Shown here: piece by piece, positions 25,620 to 36,339 of the stretch | How positions within the stretch are numbered: position 1 is the first letter of the stretch | Layout: each line of letters starts with the position of its first letter | Origin: Torreya grandis | Lineage: Eukaryota; Streptophyta; Pinopsida; Cupressales; Taxaceae | Assembly (NCBI GenBank): GCA_037957365.1 | Contig: JARHVA010004905.1 | Span: 217,001 to 281,000, forward strand | Length of the DNA: 64,000 nucleotides | Direction: 5' to 3' | Notes under the pieces: generated by a model | Seen by the model: the letters and a program-made list of their open reading frames with translations, nothing else | Database searches by the model: none | Told to the model about the DNA's origin: nothing | Program-made: the position numbers and the translations under genes

Positions 25620-26618
25620 GTCACTTAAAAGTATTTTTTATTTAGATTGGAGCTACTCACTCATATATGTATTTTTTACTTATTGTTCAACATTTTTAAT
25701 GCCATTTTCAACTTTCTATTTTTGGTAGAATATATTTGAAAATATTTTATGATTCCATGTTTTGATATTTATTTTGACATTCTTGAGTTTTTGGGTAAGT
25801 TTGTACATGGTACTACCTTGGGTATTTATTCCCCACCATTATTAAATGTTTTCCTTTATCTCTGGGTGAGAGAACCACATGTGTTCAAATTTTAAGGGTG
25901 ATTTGTCCTTTTTGGTGTTGTTTTCCATAATTAGTGCAATTAGATTATGATCTGATTCAATTTGAGAAAGGGTGGAGAGAATAAAATCTTGGGTCATGAG
26001 CCAGATAAAATCAATGAGAACTAAGTTAAGGTAGACCTAAATCAAGCTATCTCCAAGCCATTTGTTACTCCAAGTGAAAGGTGAGCCCATCAATTCCACA
26101 TCAAAAAGGCCATTATGAGAAATGAAGTTAGATATATCCTCCATGCTATCTGAGTATATTTGAGATCCTCTTTTTTATAGGGATAGAGGGGAGTGTTGAA
26201 GTCTCCCATGATGATCTAGTTGATTTATTAGTAGGTTGATCTAAAGGAACTGATATCATACCACATTTTTTTCAAGATAAGGGAGTGTTAGGGGCATAAA
26301 CATTTGAAAGGATCCAAATCTTACTAGAAGCACAATCATTAAAGAGGATGCTAGATGACTAGAATTTTTAATGATAGTTTCTCTTGTTAACATCTCTTCA
26401 TCCCAAAAATTTGTGCTACCTAAAGCTCTAGAGGAGTTGACTGATGCCATCTTGGCCTCTTTCCACACTTTTCACTTAATTTTTTCAATATTATTTTATT
26501 TCATTTTGGTTTCTTAAATTGCAATGATAGTTGTGAGTTTATTATTTTGAATATCTCTGAATATTTGTTTTTTTTTGTTGTGATTCATTCTTCTTATGTT
26601 ATAGCTAATTATTTTCAT
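25620..26618 (-). pseudogene. LINE ORF2, endonuclease domain (truncated before RT)
   Basis: This is the apurinic-type endonuclease that nicks the target for LINE insertion. It opens with MKIISYNIRRMNHNKK at 26,618, the usual start of plant L1 ORF2, and an 'IIAIQETKM' motif holds the catalytic Glu. Further on come 'IYSDSMEDISNFIS', 'GLFDVELMGSPFTWSNK' and 'SDHNLIAL', the last containing the SDH catalytic signature. 'FEHMWFSHPE' and a linker 'LTQKLKNVKINIKTWN' follow at about 25,880-25,760. Stops interrupt it at several Gln or Trp codons. The reverse transcriptase is missing. Confidence 0.88.
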
Positions 26619-26639
26619 TAAAGCATATTGTGAGGGGTC

Positions 26640-28335
26640 TGTAGAGCCTTTCAAGTATTGTATATTGAAATTAACCTACAATGTCCTATTTTGTTTGCTT
26701 ATTTATGACTTTTAACCTATTTGGACTTCCCCATTTTATGAAAATGTCTACATTGGATTGATTTTTGAATTTGTTTTTTGACTATGGTGAGGCTACTTCT
26801 TTTTCCTTATCCTTTCTAAGAGTCGAATAAGTGTCCACATTTTTTATTCTTTGTAAATTTTTTAGGTCCATTTTGTTTTATGGGATTCCTTATTGGATGA
26901 TAGTTTATTCTTATCTTGCTATTTATCATGACTGGTTTAGGGAGATTTCACCTTTTCCGTCTTCTTCTTCAAAAATTTGGAGGCATTGAAATTTATTACT
27001 ACTTATGAGATGATGATAGAATTTTGAAGGAGATATTATGTATTGAAATTTTTTGACCTCAATCACTAATGGGAACTCTTTATCTATTATTTTAACATTA
27101 CTACCTTTCTTTGTATTCAATTTCTATGGTGAGTTCTTAGATTCTACTTACTTTGTCATAAGGTTCACAACTTACACTCTGTTAGGCTTTTCTTTTAATA
27201 TCATGACCAAAGTGTCTAGTCTTGAGCAATCCTTTTCTATTGTATTCATTTTGTTTTACTAGGAATATACCTTAGGGGTGTGTTTATTTTCCTATGAGAT
27301 CTAGGTAATAGAGGGTTTACCTTCACTTATAGAGGATTGAGGGTCTTTGGGTTTTCTTGTCAAGTATTGCTTATCATTTATAAAAATGAATGTGTTTCCC
27401 TTTTTGATGAATATTAGGCAATACCTAGTTAGATTACCTAATTTATTACAACCTTCACATTTTAGTCTTAAGTTTTCATATTCAATATTTTGATTCCATT
27501 CCCCACTAGAGTAATCTAGAGTGATAGATGTTGGGAGATATTGATCCATATAGGCATTGACACAAAATATCATGTGGACCATTCAAGTTTTGTTTTTAGT
27601 GGTATAATCAAATGCTATTAAATATCCCATAGTTTTTGTGATGTTAATGAAGACATAGTTATCCCAAAATTATAGTAGGAGTCCTCGTATCCTAACCCAT
27701 ATAGGTATGAATTTGATTCTTTCTTAGTCTGGGTTAAAACCAACTTTCCAATTTTTGAGAAATATTCCTGATTTACCCATGAATTATGGACCTCCACCTA
27801 GAATATTTACAAAATATTCTTCATTGTTAAAATGAATGAGGAAAAATTCAATGCTCATGGAAGATATTTTGAGGTGACCTTTAACTATCCACCACTTGGA
27901 AGCGTAAACATTTAATGTGTTATTATTCAAACAAGCTCCCAAAAAAATCCCTACTAGGGCATTTGAAAGCCAAGTAAAACATTTAGCTTTGATTGAGTCA
28001 GGGATAAAGATTTGAAATATCTCACATTCTTTAGAGATATTTATTTCTTGATTAGGGTGGATCTCATGATACCTTCCTACCTTTCCTTTCAGTTTTGCTT
28101 CTCAAGAAATATTTTCATTGAAGTTTGGATTCATATTCCATTTAGCCTGAAGCTCTATCTCTAAATCTTTTTCTAATGGTACTTATGTCTCTACCAATCC
28201 TTTTTCCACCATGGGCTATCCCACTTCTACCCCTTGCTATCAATATCTACCTCTTTCCTCTACATTTACATCACCATCCATACCTTGTTCAGTCAAATTT
28301 GAATTCTCTTTTCCTTCCTTGAATCCACTCTCCAT
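26640..28335 (-). pseudogene. LINE ORF1 (nucleic-acid-binding protein with zinc knuckle)
   Basis: From ATG at 28,335 (MESGFKEGKENSNL) the frame runs through 'FTWLSNALVGIFLGACL' and 'WWIVKGHLKISSMSIEFF', the layout of the DUF4283-type domain of plant LINE and gag-like proteins. A zinc knuckle follows, 'CEGCNKLGNLTRYC' at about 27,450, in which the His of CCHC is replaced by Asn. The clean open part ends at 27,301, and a Lys-rich tail continues with stops to 26,926 and perhaps to the ORF2 start. It would coat LINE RNA. The copy is dead. The 3' boundary is uncertain. Confidence 0.8.
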
Positions 28336-28380
28336 TGATCTAGATTGTTACTTCTCTTAACTCATCATATACGATTACAT

Positions 28381-29305
28381 TAGATTATACTTTTCTCAAT
28401 ACAATTCATAAATTGCATGGTACTCCAAAGATCATTGTAAGTGACCAAGATTCCATATTTACTAGTAATTTTTGGACTGAATTATTTGCATGTTTAGGAA
28501 CCTATTTGGCTCATAGGTCATCTTATCATCCTCAATCTGATGGAAAAAGAGAGGTAGTCAAAAAATGTCTAGAAGGGTATCTTCATTATTTTATTTGTAA
28601 TAAATGGGATAAATGGGTTCATTAGATACCACTTGCTAAATGGTGGTATACCACTTCTTTTCACACTTATTATAAAATGTATCACTTTGTGACATTGTAT
28701 GGGTATCACCCCCATCCACTACTTCAACTTTGATAGTGCATCATAAGGTTTGAGATGTTGAAGAATACATTCACCATTAACAAGATGTGCTAGTCAGATT
28801 TTGAGAGAATTTAGTAATAAAAAAAATAGAATGAAGTAAGAAGTAGATCAACACCACAATGAGTGATATTTTGATATTATTAATTGAGTATTTATGCATT
28901 TTCATCCATATAATCATATTTATATGAATAAATATAAAAAGGATAACAAGTTCTCACCTAAGTATTATGGCCCTTATCAGGTCTTTTATAAATTTGGTAG
29001 TGTGGCTTACAAGCTAGAATTACCAACATCCACTCACATATATTTGATATTCCATGTATCTTAACTAAAGAAGGTAATTGGACATAGATTTTACACTCAA
29101 ACTGAGTTACCTAAATTAGATGAATAATGCTGAGTCATTATAGATCCTGAAGAGATCCTTCACATGTGTGTTAAACAACTATGGAATAGATCTAGAAAGG
29201 AGTATTTGATTAAATGGAAGAATTTGCATTTTTAATATGCAATGTGGAATGATGAAAAATTCCTAAAACAACATCTTGGTTTGATTCAATGTTGAGTAAA
29301 ATGTT
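28381..29305 (+). pseudogene. Chromovirus integrase C-terminal half with chromodomain
   Basis: Integrase core is readable as 'LHGTPKIIVSDQDSIFTSNF', carrying the second catalytic Asp, then 'SSYHPQSDGKREVVKKCLEG' with the catalytic Glu. The C-terminal region contains 'YKLELPTSTH' and 'LIFHVS.LKK' in part. A chromodomain follows at about 29,140-29,285: 'DPEEILHMCVKQLWNRSRKE', 'YLIKWKNL', then 'AMWNDEKFLKQH'. Chromodomains of this kind steer integration to marked chromatin. The N-terminal part of pol is missing where the LINE lies. A polypurine tract and LTR follow directly, as in Tekay/Del-type elements. Stops are scattered through it. Confidence 0.9.
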
Positions 29306-29310
29306 GTTTT

Positions 29311-29322
29311 GAAGGGGAGGGG
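29311..29322 (+). promoter_or_regulatory. Polypurine tract of the chromovirus
   Basis: GAAGGGGAGGGG lies between the end of the chromodomain ORF and the TG of the LTR. This is the expected primer for plus-strand DNA synthesis. Confidence 0.85.
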
Positions 29323-29324
29323 CA

Positions 29325-29695
29325 TGATATGCCCTTAACCTATATTAAATCTAAGGATATGTGTGGCCAACTTGTGGCTTAAATACCTCATATTATATTG
29401 TTGCATTTATCTATGTTATTAATATGGTCAACCTATGGAATAAGATTGGCTAAGTAGAGTATATATAAGAGGTAGTAGTTAGTATTTTGTCACCACATTG
29501 TGAATTTTTTTCTTATTGAATTAGTGTGGAGTTTTTCCCCTTGAAGTGGCTCAGTCATAATATTCAAGTATTCTACTCTTTGACTAATTCTTATTGTGGA
29601 TCTATTTATCTTGCTCTTAATTACTCTATTATTTTGAATCATCTAAGTAATTTCATTACAATTATCTAGATCAAAAGTCTACATATGAATAAACA
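29325..29695 (+). repeat. Chromovirus 3' LTR (end uncertain)
   Basis: Starts TGATATGCCC two bases after the polypurine tract. A TATA-like box (gtatatataag) sits at 29,459-29,469. The end is placed at AAACA, 29,691-29,695, only because a CA terminus is expected there. No second copy is in the window to confirm the length. Confidence 0.6.
29459..29469 (+). promoter_or_regulatory. TATA-like box in the chromovirus LTR
   Basis: GTATATATAAG lies 134 bases into the LTR, a plausible site for the element's own promoter. Confidence 0.5.
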
Positions 29696-30389
29696 CTCGG
29701 TGGTGGATAACATTGGAGATTAACTAAATAAATCATAAACCAAGTAGATATTGAGCAGATTTGAAGAGCCCATACCTATGTAGTTATCACCATGTACTAC
29801 ACCACTCTAATTTATAGCACAAAGTCACATATATAATCAATATAATACATGAATAATAGAGTCTTGGGCATACAAATCAACCTTATCACTTGATAAAATA
29901 ATCTCATGGATAGACCCCTATGGATTTGATACCAGATAATGAGACTTGTATAAATTTACTAAAATTAAAACACACAATATAAGATGTTATTATATATTTT
30001 CTAATATTACATTCTAAAAATACATTGGATGTTATATAGCCATTGTAATAGCAAACCAACTTACTATTAAATAGGAATCCAAAATAACAAATAACCTAAT
30101 AATAGTCAAGGATATAACAAACTAATCACTAACCTAAATATAAAATGTATTATTTCCAACAATATATTCATTTAACCTACTAACTAATAAAAACCATGTT
30201 AACCATATGATAAATAACAAATAGTAGATAGTAATTTACCCAATGTAAATACTAATCCTGACATGCACATCCTATTCCATTACATTATGGGCACCCATTA
30301 GATGGGATTAATGGTACTTATACACACATAATACATCCCAAGGTTCAAAGAGATTCTACTTCAATTGATGACAATGAAATTGTAGATGA

Positions 30390-30780
30390 TGACTCAAATC
30401 TTCATTCATTATTTATTTGAGAATACCTTGATCATCAACATATACATAGTGTTATGATAGATAATGGTACTAGTGATAACATATGTGTGATGTGTTTACT
30501 TACACATTTGGGATATAAACACAATTTTTTTACCATTCAACTAAATTATTAGAGTATTTGATGGGACATCACAACACATTATTGGTGAGATTGATTTACC
30601 TTTACAAGTTGGTCTAGTAGATGCAGTTATGATATGTTATTAGGGTGACCTTGGACATATAAACTCTATGAAATAAATTCCAAAGTGTGTGGGTGTACTC
30701 ATACCAATATGGTATTAACAAATTATGAAATTCCATATGAACATCCGCTTGACAAGAGAAGTTTATTCCCAGACAACTAA
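30390..30780 (+). pseudogene. Retropepsin-like protease of relic A
   Basis: The catalytic motif reads VMIDNGTSDNICVMCLLTHL at about 30,450-30,510, with Asp-Asn-Gly in place of Asp-Thr/Ser-Gly. The later LGRPW-type motif reads 'DMLLG.PW' (about 30,630), with a stop at the Arg position. The frame ends with 'EIPYEHPLDKRSLFPDN' before a stop near 30,780. The protein would process a gag precursor. The family assignment is by motif; a frameshift near 30,540 is likely. Confidence 0.65.
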
Positions 30781-31470
30781 TTATACAACCTGCCAAGCTT
30801 AATCATTCATGAAAGGGAAAATAAAAAGTAATACACTTTTATAGTTGGAATATACTTGAGATACCATTACACCATATTTACATAATAAATTCCATATAAT
30901 CCTCAACTACACCTACACAGTCCACACAGTTACTAAGAGCAAGTAAACATGTTCCAATTATAGTTGCACTAAATAAACTATAGAGAACTAAAGAATGGGT
31001 TACATTAACCCTTAATATTAATATTACCTTTTCAAGACCATAAATTCTTATGAGACATACACAAAGTTCCACATATTTTATAATTTTAGATATGACACTT
31101 ATACATGTTCCTTGGCAGTATCATCAGTTTGATGTACCGTATTTCAAGTTTAGATATACCTATGAGAATATATTACATGGGATAATAGGTTAGACCTTTT
31201 TAATTTTCAAATATTTAAAAAATAAAATAAAATAAAATATTCAATAAAATATAAAAACATTCAAATAAAATAAAAAATACAAAAATATTTAGTATTCACA
31301 TGTTTACTAACTTTTTGGTGTCTATTTTGTTTAATTTATGTTAGTATATGACATATAATTTATATACACATATATGTTTCATGTGTACTTAACTATGATA
31401 CAGGCATGTAATCGAGACCCATGATACTTTCACATACAAATGTTAGACCTCTCCTCTTTTGTGTGTTATA

Positions 31471-31485
31471 CTACATTGGGGGCAT
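31471..31485 (+). promoter_or_regulatory. Conserved CA(C/T)TGGGGGCAT word, relic A
   Basis: CTACATTGGGGGCAT lies about 200-270 bases after an A-rich tract. Equivalent words are at 35,344-35,358, 62,266-62,279 and 62,307-62,321. Its role is unknown; it could be an internal polypurine-type priming site. Confidence 0.5.
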
Positions 31486-32099
31486 CTGCTTATTTTATCA
31501 TGATTCATTTAGGTTATATTACTTTATGATCATTTTTACATCATCATGTTGAGCTTGTATACTAATGCTTACACATGTATATACTCATGCTTCAATATTT
31601 CATAATGTACTTAATATTCTATGTTACATGACATTTTTTATAATACATACATGTAAAGACTATTATTATATAATTATGCTAGTTGCTTATACTTCATTTA
31701 TTCATATTGTCACTTCCTTGAGTATATATTTATAATTTGATATTGTCTTGATTATTGAACATTTGAATATGTTATTTGTTTACTGGCCCCTATGCCATTG
31801 TATGTTTCTTTCTATTTGGACATTTCAATATGTCATTCCTTTGAAGCTACAACATTTGAATACTCTTGTGGGTGCTTGATTGTTTGTTAAGATTGTACTG
31901 TTAATTTATAGACATTTCCATGATCTATATCATACATCTTAGGGCTTGTTGTAATCAAATAGTATGAATCTCATTGATATATCTATGTACACATGATAAT
32001 CATATATGATACATGATTCATGCATATATTATATAGTTATCTTATCTTTTTGAGGTAAAGTAATTACCAGATTCCATTTTCCCCACCTTAAAGGGGGGC

Positions 32100-33300
32100 A
32101 TATTAGTCGGGGTATGTAAAATATACATGAGCTCCAAACTTTTAAAATTATCATAATTTACATAATTTCATTATATTTTACATGATTTAGATATAAACTT
32201 GGGTTAAAATCCTATACATTGCACCAATTTTTATAGATTTGGGACAAAGTTTCTTAGATTTGTGACATATATTATACATATTTACAAATTATAAGTTATA
32301 TTTTGATAGATAATTAATCTTGAGACAAATTATAGGTGCATATGACATGCAAGTGCACCAAAAATTGTAAATACATATTTCAAATTATTTACCAAGAAGC
32401 ACCGACACTTTACCAAGAATCACCCTTTTCAATACGAAGCACCATTTTGACCCTTTTATGTCTATAACATTTGGTTCCATTTATTAGTTTTATTGAGATT
32501 CAATTCCCTCAATGGCCTAAAACTACTATTTTTTAGGTTGATTTGGTTATGCCACTTAACTTGGATTTTATTATATTGTCACTTGAGTTATGCGATTGAG
32601 ATGTAATAATCTCAATGGCCACATCACAACTCACCTTTGAGCCATATTAGGGGTATAATTACCTTAAAATATTCATATTAAATTATTTAAGGTTAATTTT
32701 TAAACTCTTTTAGTTCTAATGATTCATAAGGAATGATCTTTACCAAGTCAAATTACCAAGGGGAAACATGGTTGCATTGACACATATGTGTACTCCTTCA
32801 TTGCTCTCTTTATTTTTAATCATTTCAAATATGTCAAATTTTAAACTATATTCACTAATTTATAATTTAACATGCTCTTGGTTATATGTCATCTACCAAA
32901 AAAACAATCAAAGTGGGCTCAAGAAAATTCAAGGTGTGTTATACACACCCAAGCATGTAGTTATTTCCTTTAACTTAGTAATTTCATCTTTATGCATTAC
33001 TAGATTAAAGGATAAAATGGAATGTAGATAATATAATCTGATTTATATAACATATTAGTATTTTATACTTCACAAATACCTATAATATCTCTACCCTTTG
33101 GTTTAATACCTTCATATTATGGAAAGATTCACATTCACCATTTCACGAAGCCTAACTACTTATCTCATGGTCTGACCCTATGATTTTTGATGAACCAAAT
33201 CTCTTACATTGTATAAGGTGACAAAAAACATATAAGCATTCAGGTGGTCACTTCACAATACAATGCATATTCTATACAAGATAGTTGCATCAAGATCAAG
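32100..33300. other. No recognisable gene; possible LTR of relic A
   Basis: AT-rich sequence downstream of the polypurine-like tract at 32,089. It would be the LTR position of relic A, but no second copy could be matched. Confidence 0.35.
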
Positions 33301-33314
33301 GTATAAGCTTTGAC

Positions 33315-33407
33315 ACAAGTGTCCATATGGTGATACAAGTGTCTAAAGGGTTACACAAGTGTCCATAAGGTGATACAAGTGTCCATAAGGTGATGAAAGT
33401 GTCTAAG
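33315..33407 (+). repeat. 20-bp minisatellite, about 4.6 units
   Basis: Units of ACAAGTGTCCATAAGGTGAT start at 33,315, 33,335, 33,355 and 33,375, exactly 20 bases apart. A diverged partial unit starts at 33,395. Units 3 and 4 are identical; unit 2 is the most changed. Confidence 0.95.
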
Positions 33408-34259
33408 CCTCCAAAAATAATATTTACAAAATATTGTGATTGGATCTTGATCTTACCCTTACTTGTTTTCACCTTTTTACTTCTTAAATTTGCTTACACA
33501 TTAACAAATAAGCTAAGTATTATATCTTCTTCATGTTTATGCAATAAAACTACTATTTTGAGTGTACTTTATATATTTAGCATAAATCAACACTTTAATT
33601 AAGAATACTCATTTATCTAAATTTTCAATTAATTGGCCTACTCATGAATAGTTTTAATTCATCCTTGTGTATAGGCTATTATACACCTTTAACCCTACAA
33701 CACATCATCCAAAAAAGGGTTAAGAAAGAAACAAAAGGAATATATGAATAATGAATGAAGAATTTGACTTAATATTAATAAGTCTCAAAGTGAAACTTTA
33801 AGAAATATGATTTGAAATAAATTGATCATGTTACCTCATCCACATCCTTGAAGATATCTTAATATTATCATGCTTATCATGAAGTTTGTGGACATCATAC
33901 ATATAAGTGTTGGGATTTGAAAAACATAATATAATATTTATTGATATTAGTTACCTTACATTAGATACATCTATTAAATCACCACTGTATTCAAGCACAC
34001 CTTCTAAAGTTGAGAAACATATAAAAATTATGGTTTCATCTCCCGAGGTCAATTTTTCAAAAGAAGAGTTACATAAAGAAGGTTTCAATAAACAAGACTT
34101 ACTTAAAAAAAAGATTTTTTGATTAAATAACCATCTAAAAAGGAAGTTCAAAATCAATATTTACCTAAAAATACTAATGTTACAAGATTTGTTTAGAATG
34201 GGGAAACTACAAATCCTTCTTCATTCTTATATCCTTTGTTTTTTATCCCTCAAATAGAT

Positions 34260-36330
34260 GTTTAAAAATGCACCATTTTCATGGTTGATACTACTTGAGA
34301 AATTAACATATGTAGCATGACACTTTAAAATTCTCTTGGATATTACATGGTATAATTTAATAAGTTTACTTTATCCAAAGCATACATCATATCCATTGAG
34401 TGGTATGTAACTCTTGGTCTCAAAGCATGTTACATTACATTCCATATAATTTGGATCAATACAATGTTGTACTAGGAATATCATGGAGAAGGTCAATGTA
34501 TGTGACACTTGATAATACTCATGACTATATTACATTTTACCTACGAGGCAAGACTATTCCATTTCTGGAGAGGGAACATATTTAGAGTAAGAAAATAAAT
34601 TGGAAACCATTATTTTAAATAATTCTCAAGTAATTGATTCCTAATTCTTATAAGACCATAGTTGAGGTGAATAATAATTATGATGAAGAATGTATTAAAA
34701 AGATAAGAAAATCTAATAAATCAATTCCATAATTTGGTGTGGTACCTTATGAGTATACAAATGAGTGGAAAAATATGGATGCATATATTATTTCTTCTAT
34801 GGATAAAGGTAGTGCATATATCAATGATGATAATTCTTATACAAATGAAGGAAATGACTAGGTTGATTATGATTATGATGATATGGAAAATTATAATAAT
34901 AGTGACATGGAAAATTGACATGATAGTGAATAATAAGGGTGTTAAATTAATGTTGTAATTCAATATCTTTCAATCAAGAAAGATGATATAATAAAGAAAT
35001 GGATAGATGATACACATGTAACTTCTTGCCCATAGTGTGTAACATTCACACTGATTGATAGATTACCTTAATATGAATATCCAATTAATGATATATTTGG
35101 TTAGTAAAAAAATATTCTAAAAATAAAAACTATAAAATAATTAAAAAAAACATTATGAAAAATCAAAATTAGGCCTTGTGCATTGCATTCTTTATTAATT
35201 ACATTATTGGTTTATGTTATATTCAATATATATTATAAATTTATTTTCTTCACACATGATTTTCAATGATATACATGATTGAGATGTAGGACATACATGT
35301 ACATTCACATGTGAGACATTCATTATAACCAAAAGCTACCTTTCTACACTGGGGGTATGCTTACATAGGGGAATATTTGTACACCTTATCAAGTTATACA
35401 TTTTGATGACTATTTAATTGATCATATTAAGCTAATTAGATTATTTATACATGAATTTATATTATTTATACTATTAATTGTGTTATATTCTATGTATATT
35501 GTGCTTTGTTATATGTGATAATGACATAAATTGATTGTGTAGACTAACTTTTTATTTCTATGCATGTTTGATGTTGATGATTGTTACATGGTATGTTAAT
35601 TTAATGTGTATTACATTGTGAGCCTATTATGCATGTTACATTGTATGGCTAATGGATGAGTGTTAAATTGAATATTCTATGTGTGATCATTAATGTGTGG
35701 TGTATTATGTGATCCTTGATATGGGTAACATTTACTATTACATTATGTGCTTGATGTGTGATCATTGATGACTATTGAATTGAGTGATATCTTGTGTGTT
35801 TATATTATGCATTGATTGTATGTTATCATATCATGCATCTCTTATGTTGAGGATCCTATAGTCCATGTCATGGCCATGTTATTTATGTTGAGTTAGAGTT
35901 GAGTTAGATTTGAGTCTTGTATTTAGTGCTTGTGTGAGTCATGATCATAAAATTTTGTGCATATGTATGTGTAGATACTTTCTTGTTGAAATTTTGATTT
36001 CCTAATTACCATCACACTTTATTCTACTTGGGTGTGATGCCATGATAAATATCATGAATATTTTGTGTGGGTTATTTATGATTGCTTATTATTGTGATGA
36101 CTATTATGTGCCTAATTACTATATCTTATTTACATGACATTTTAATGCCTTCGGTTACATGTTTCATATGTGCATGAATTTTCAATTATTTATTTGATGT
36201 TATATTTAATCATGTTGGCACACACATTTTACATGCTTACATATTTTTTTATTCAATATGATGTGTATAACCCTTTCCTCTTGATTTGAGTGACTCATAA
36301 GCTTCATAATTCACCTTAAAATGGGGTATA
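34260..36330 (+). mobile_element. gag-protease relic B (same family plan as relic A)
   Basis: A protease domain and an acidic tail are followed by an A-rich tract (about 35,105-35,165), the word ctacactgggggtat at 35,344-35,358, and a polypurine-like tract (ttaaaatgggg, 36,316-36,326). The spacing resembles relics A and C. No pol motif was seen. Confidence 0.55.
34275..35030 (+). pseudogene. Protease and acidic tail of relic B
   Basis: The active-site region reads 'MVDTT.EINICSMTL' at about 34,283-34,328, which aligns with 'MIDNGTSDNICVMCL' of relic A; the catalytic Gly is lost. After a frameshift the second half reads 'YNLDQYNVVLGISWRRSMYV' (from about 34,443), with LGISW in the LGRPW slot. 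An acidic, Tyr/Asp-rich tail follows ('VDYDYDDMENYNNSDMEN', about 34,860-34,920), then 'IDRLP' at about 35,060. The tail has no recognised function. Confidence 0.5.
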
Positions 36331-36339
36331 TGAGTGGCC

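Larger units (their letters stand above)
25600..28350 (-). mobile_element. 3'-truncated L1-type LINE
   Basis: On the minus strand an ORF1 with a plant-LINE RNA-binding layout is followed by the start of an ORF2 endonuclease and its linker. Readable ORF2 stops near 25,620, before any reverse transcriptase, and no poly(A) end is present. Ordinary LINE copies lose the 5' end, so loss of the 3' end implies a later break or insertion. The 5' end lies within about 40 bases of integrase codons of a chromovirus. Confidence 0.85.
30250..32100 (+). mobile_element. gag-protease relic A (Tat-like, no pol seen)
   Basis: A protease domain is followed by an A-rich tract (about 31,205-31,290), a conserved 'ctacattgggggcat' word at 31,471-31,485, and a polypurine-like stretch (taaagggggg, 32,089-32,098). 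The same order recurs at 34.3-36.3 kb and 59.5-63.3 kb. No RT or integrase lies between the protease and the polypurine tract, so the family seems to lack pol. Its 5' end and gag are not readable here. Confidence 0.6.
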
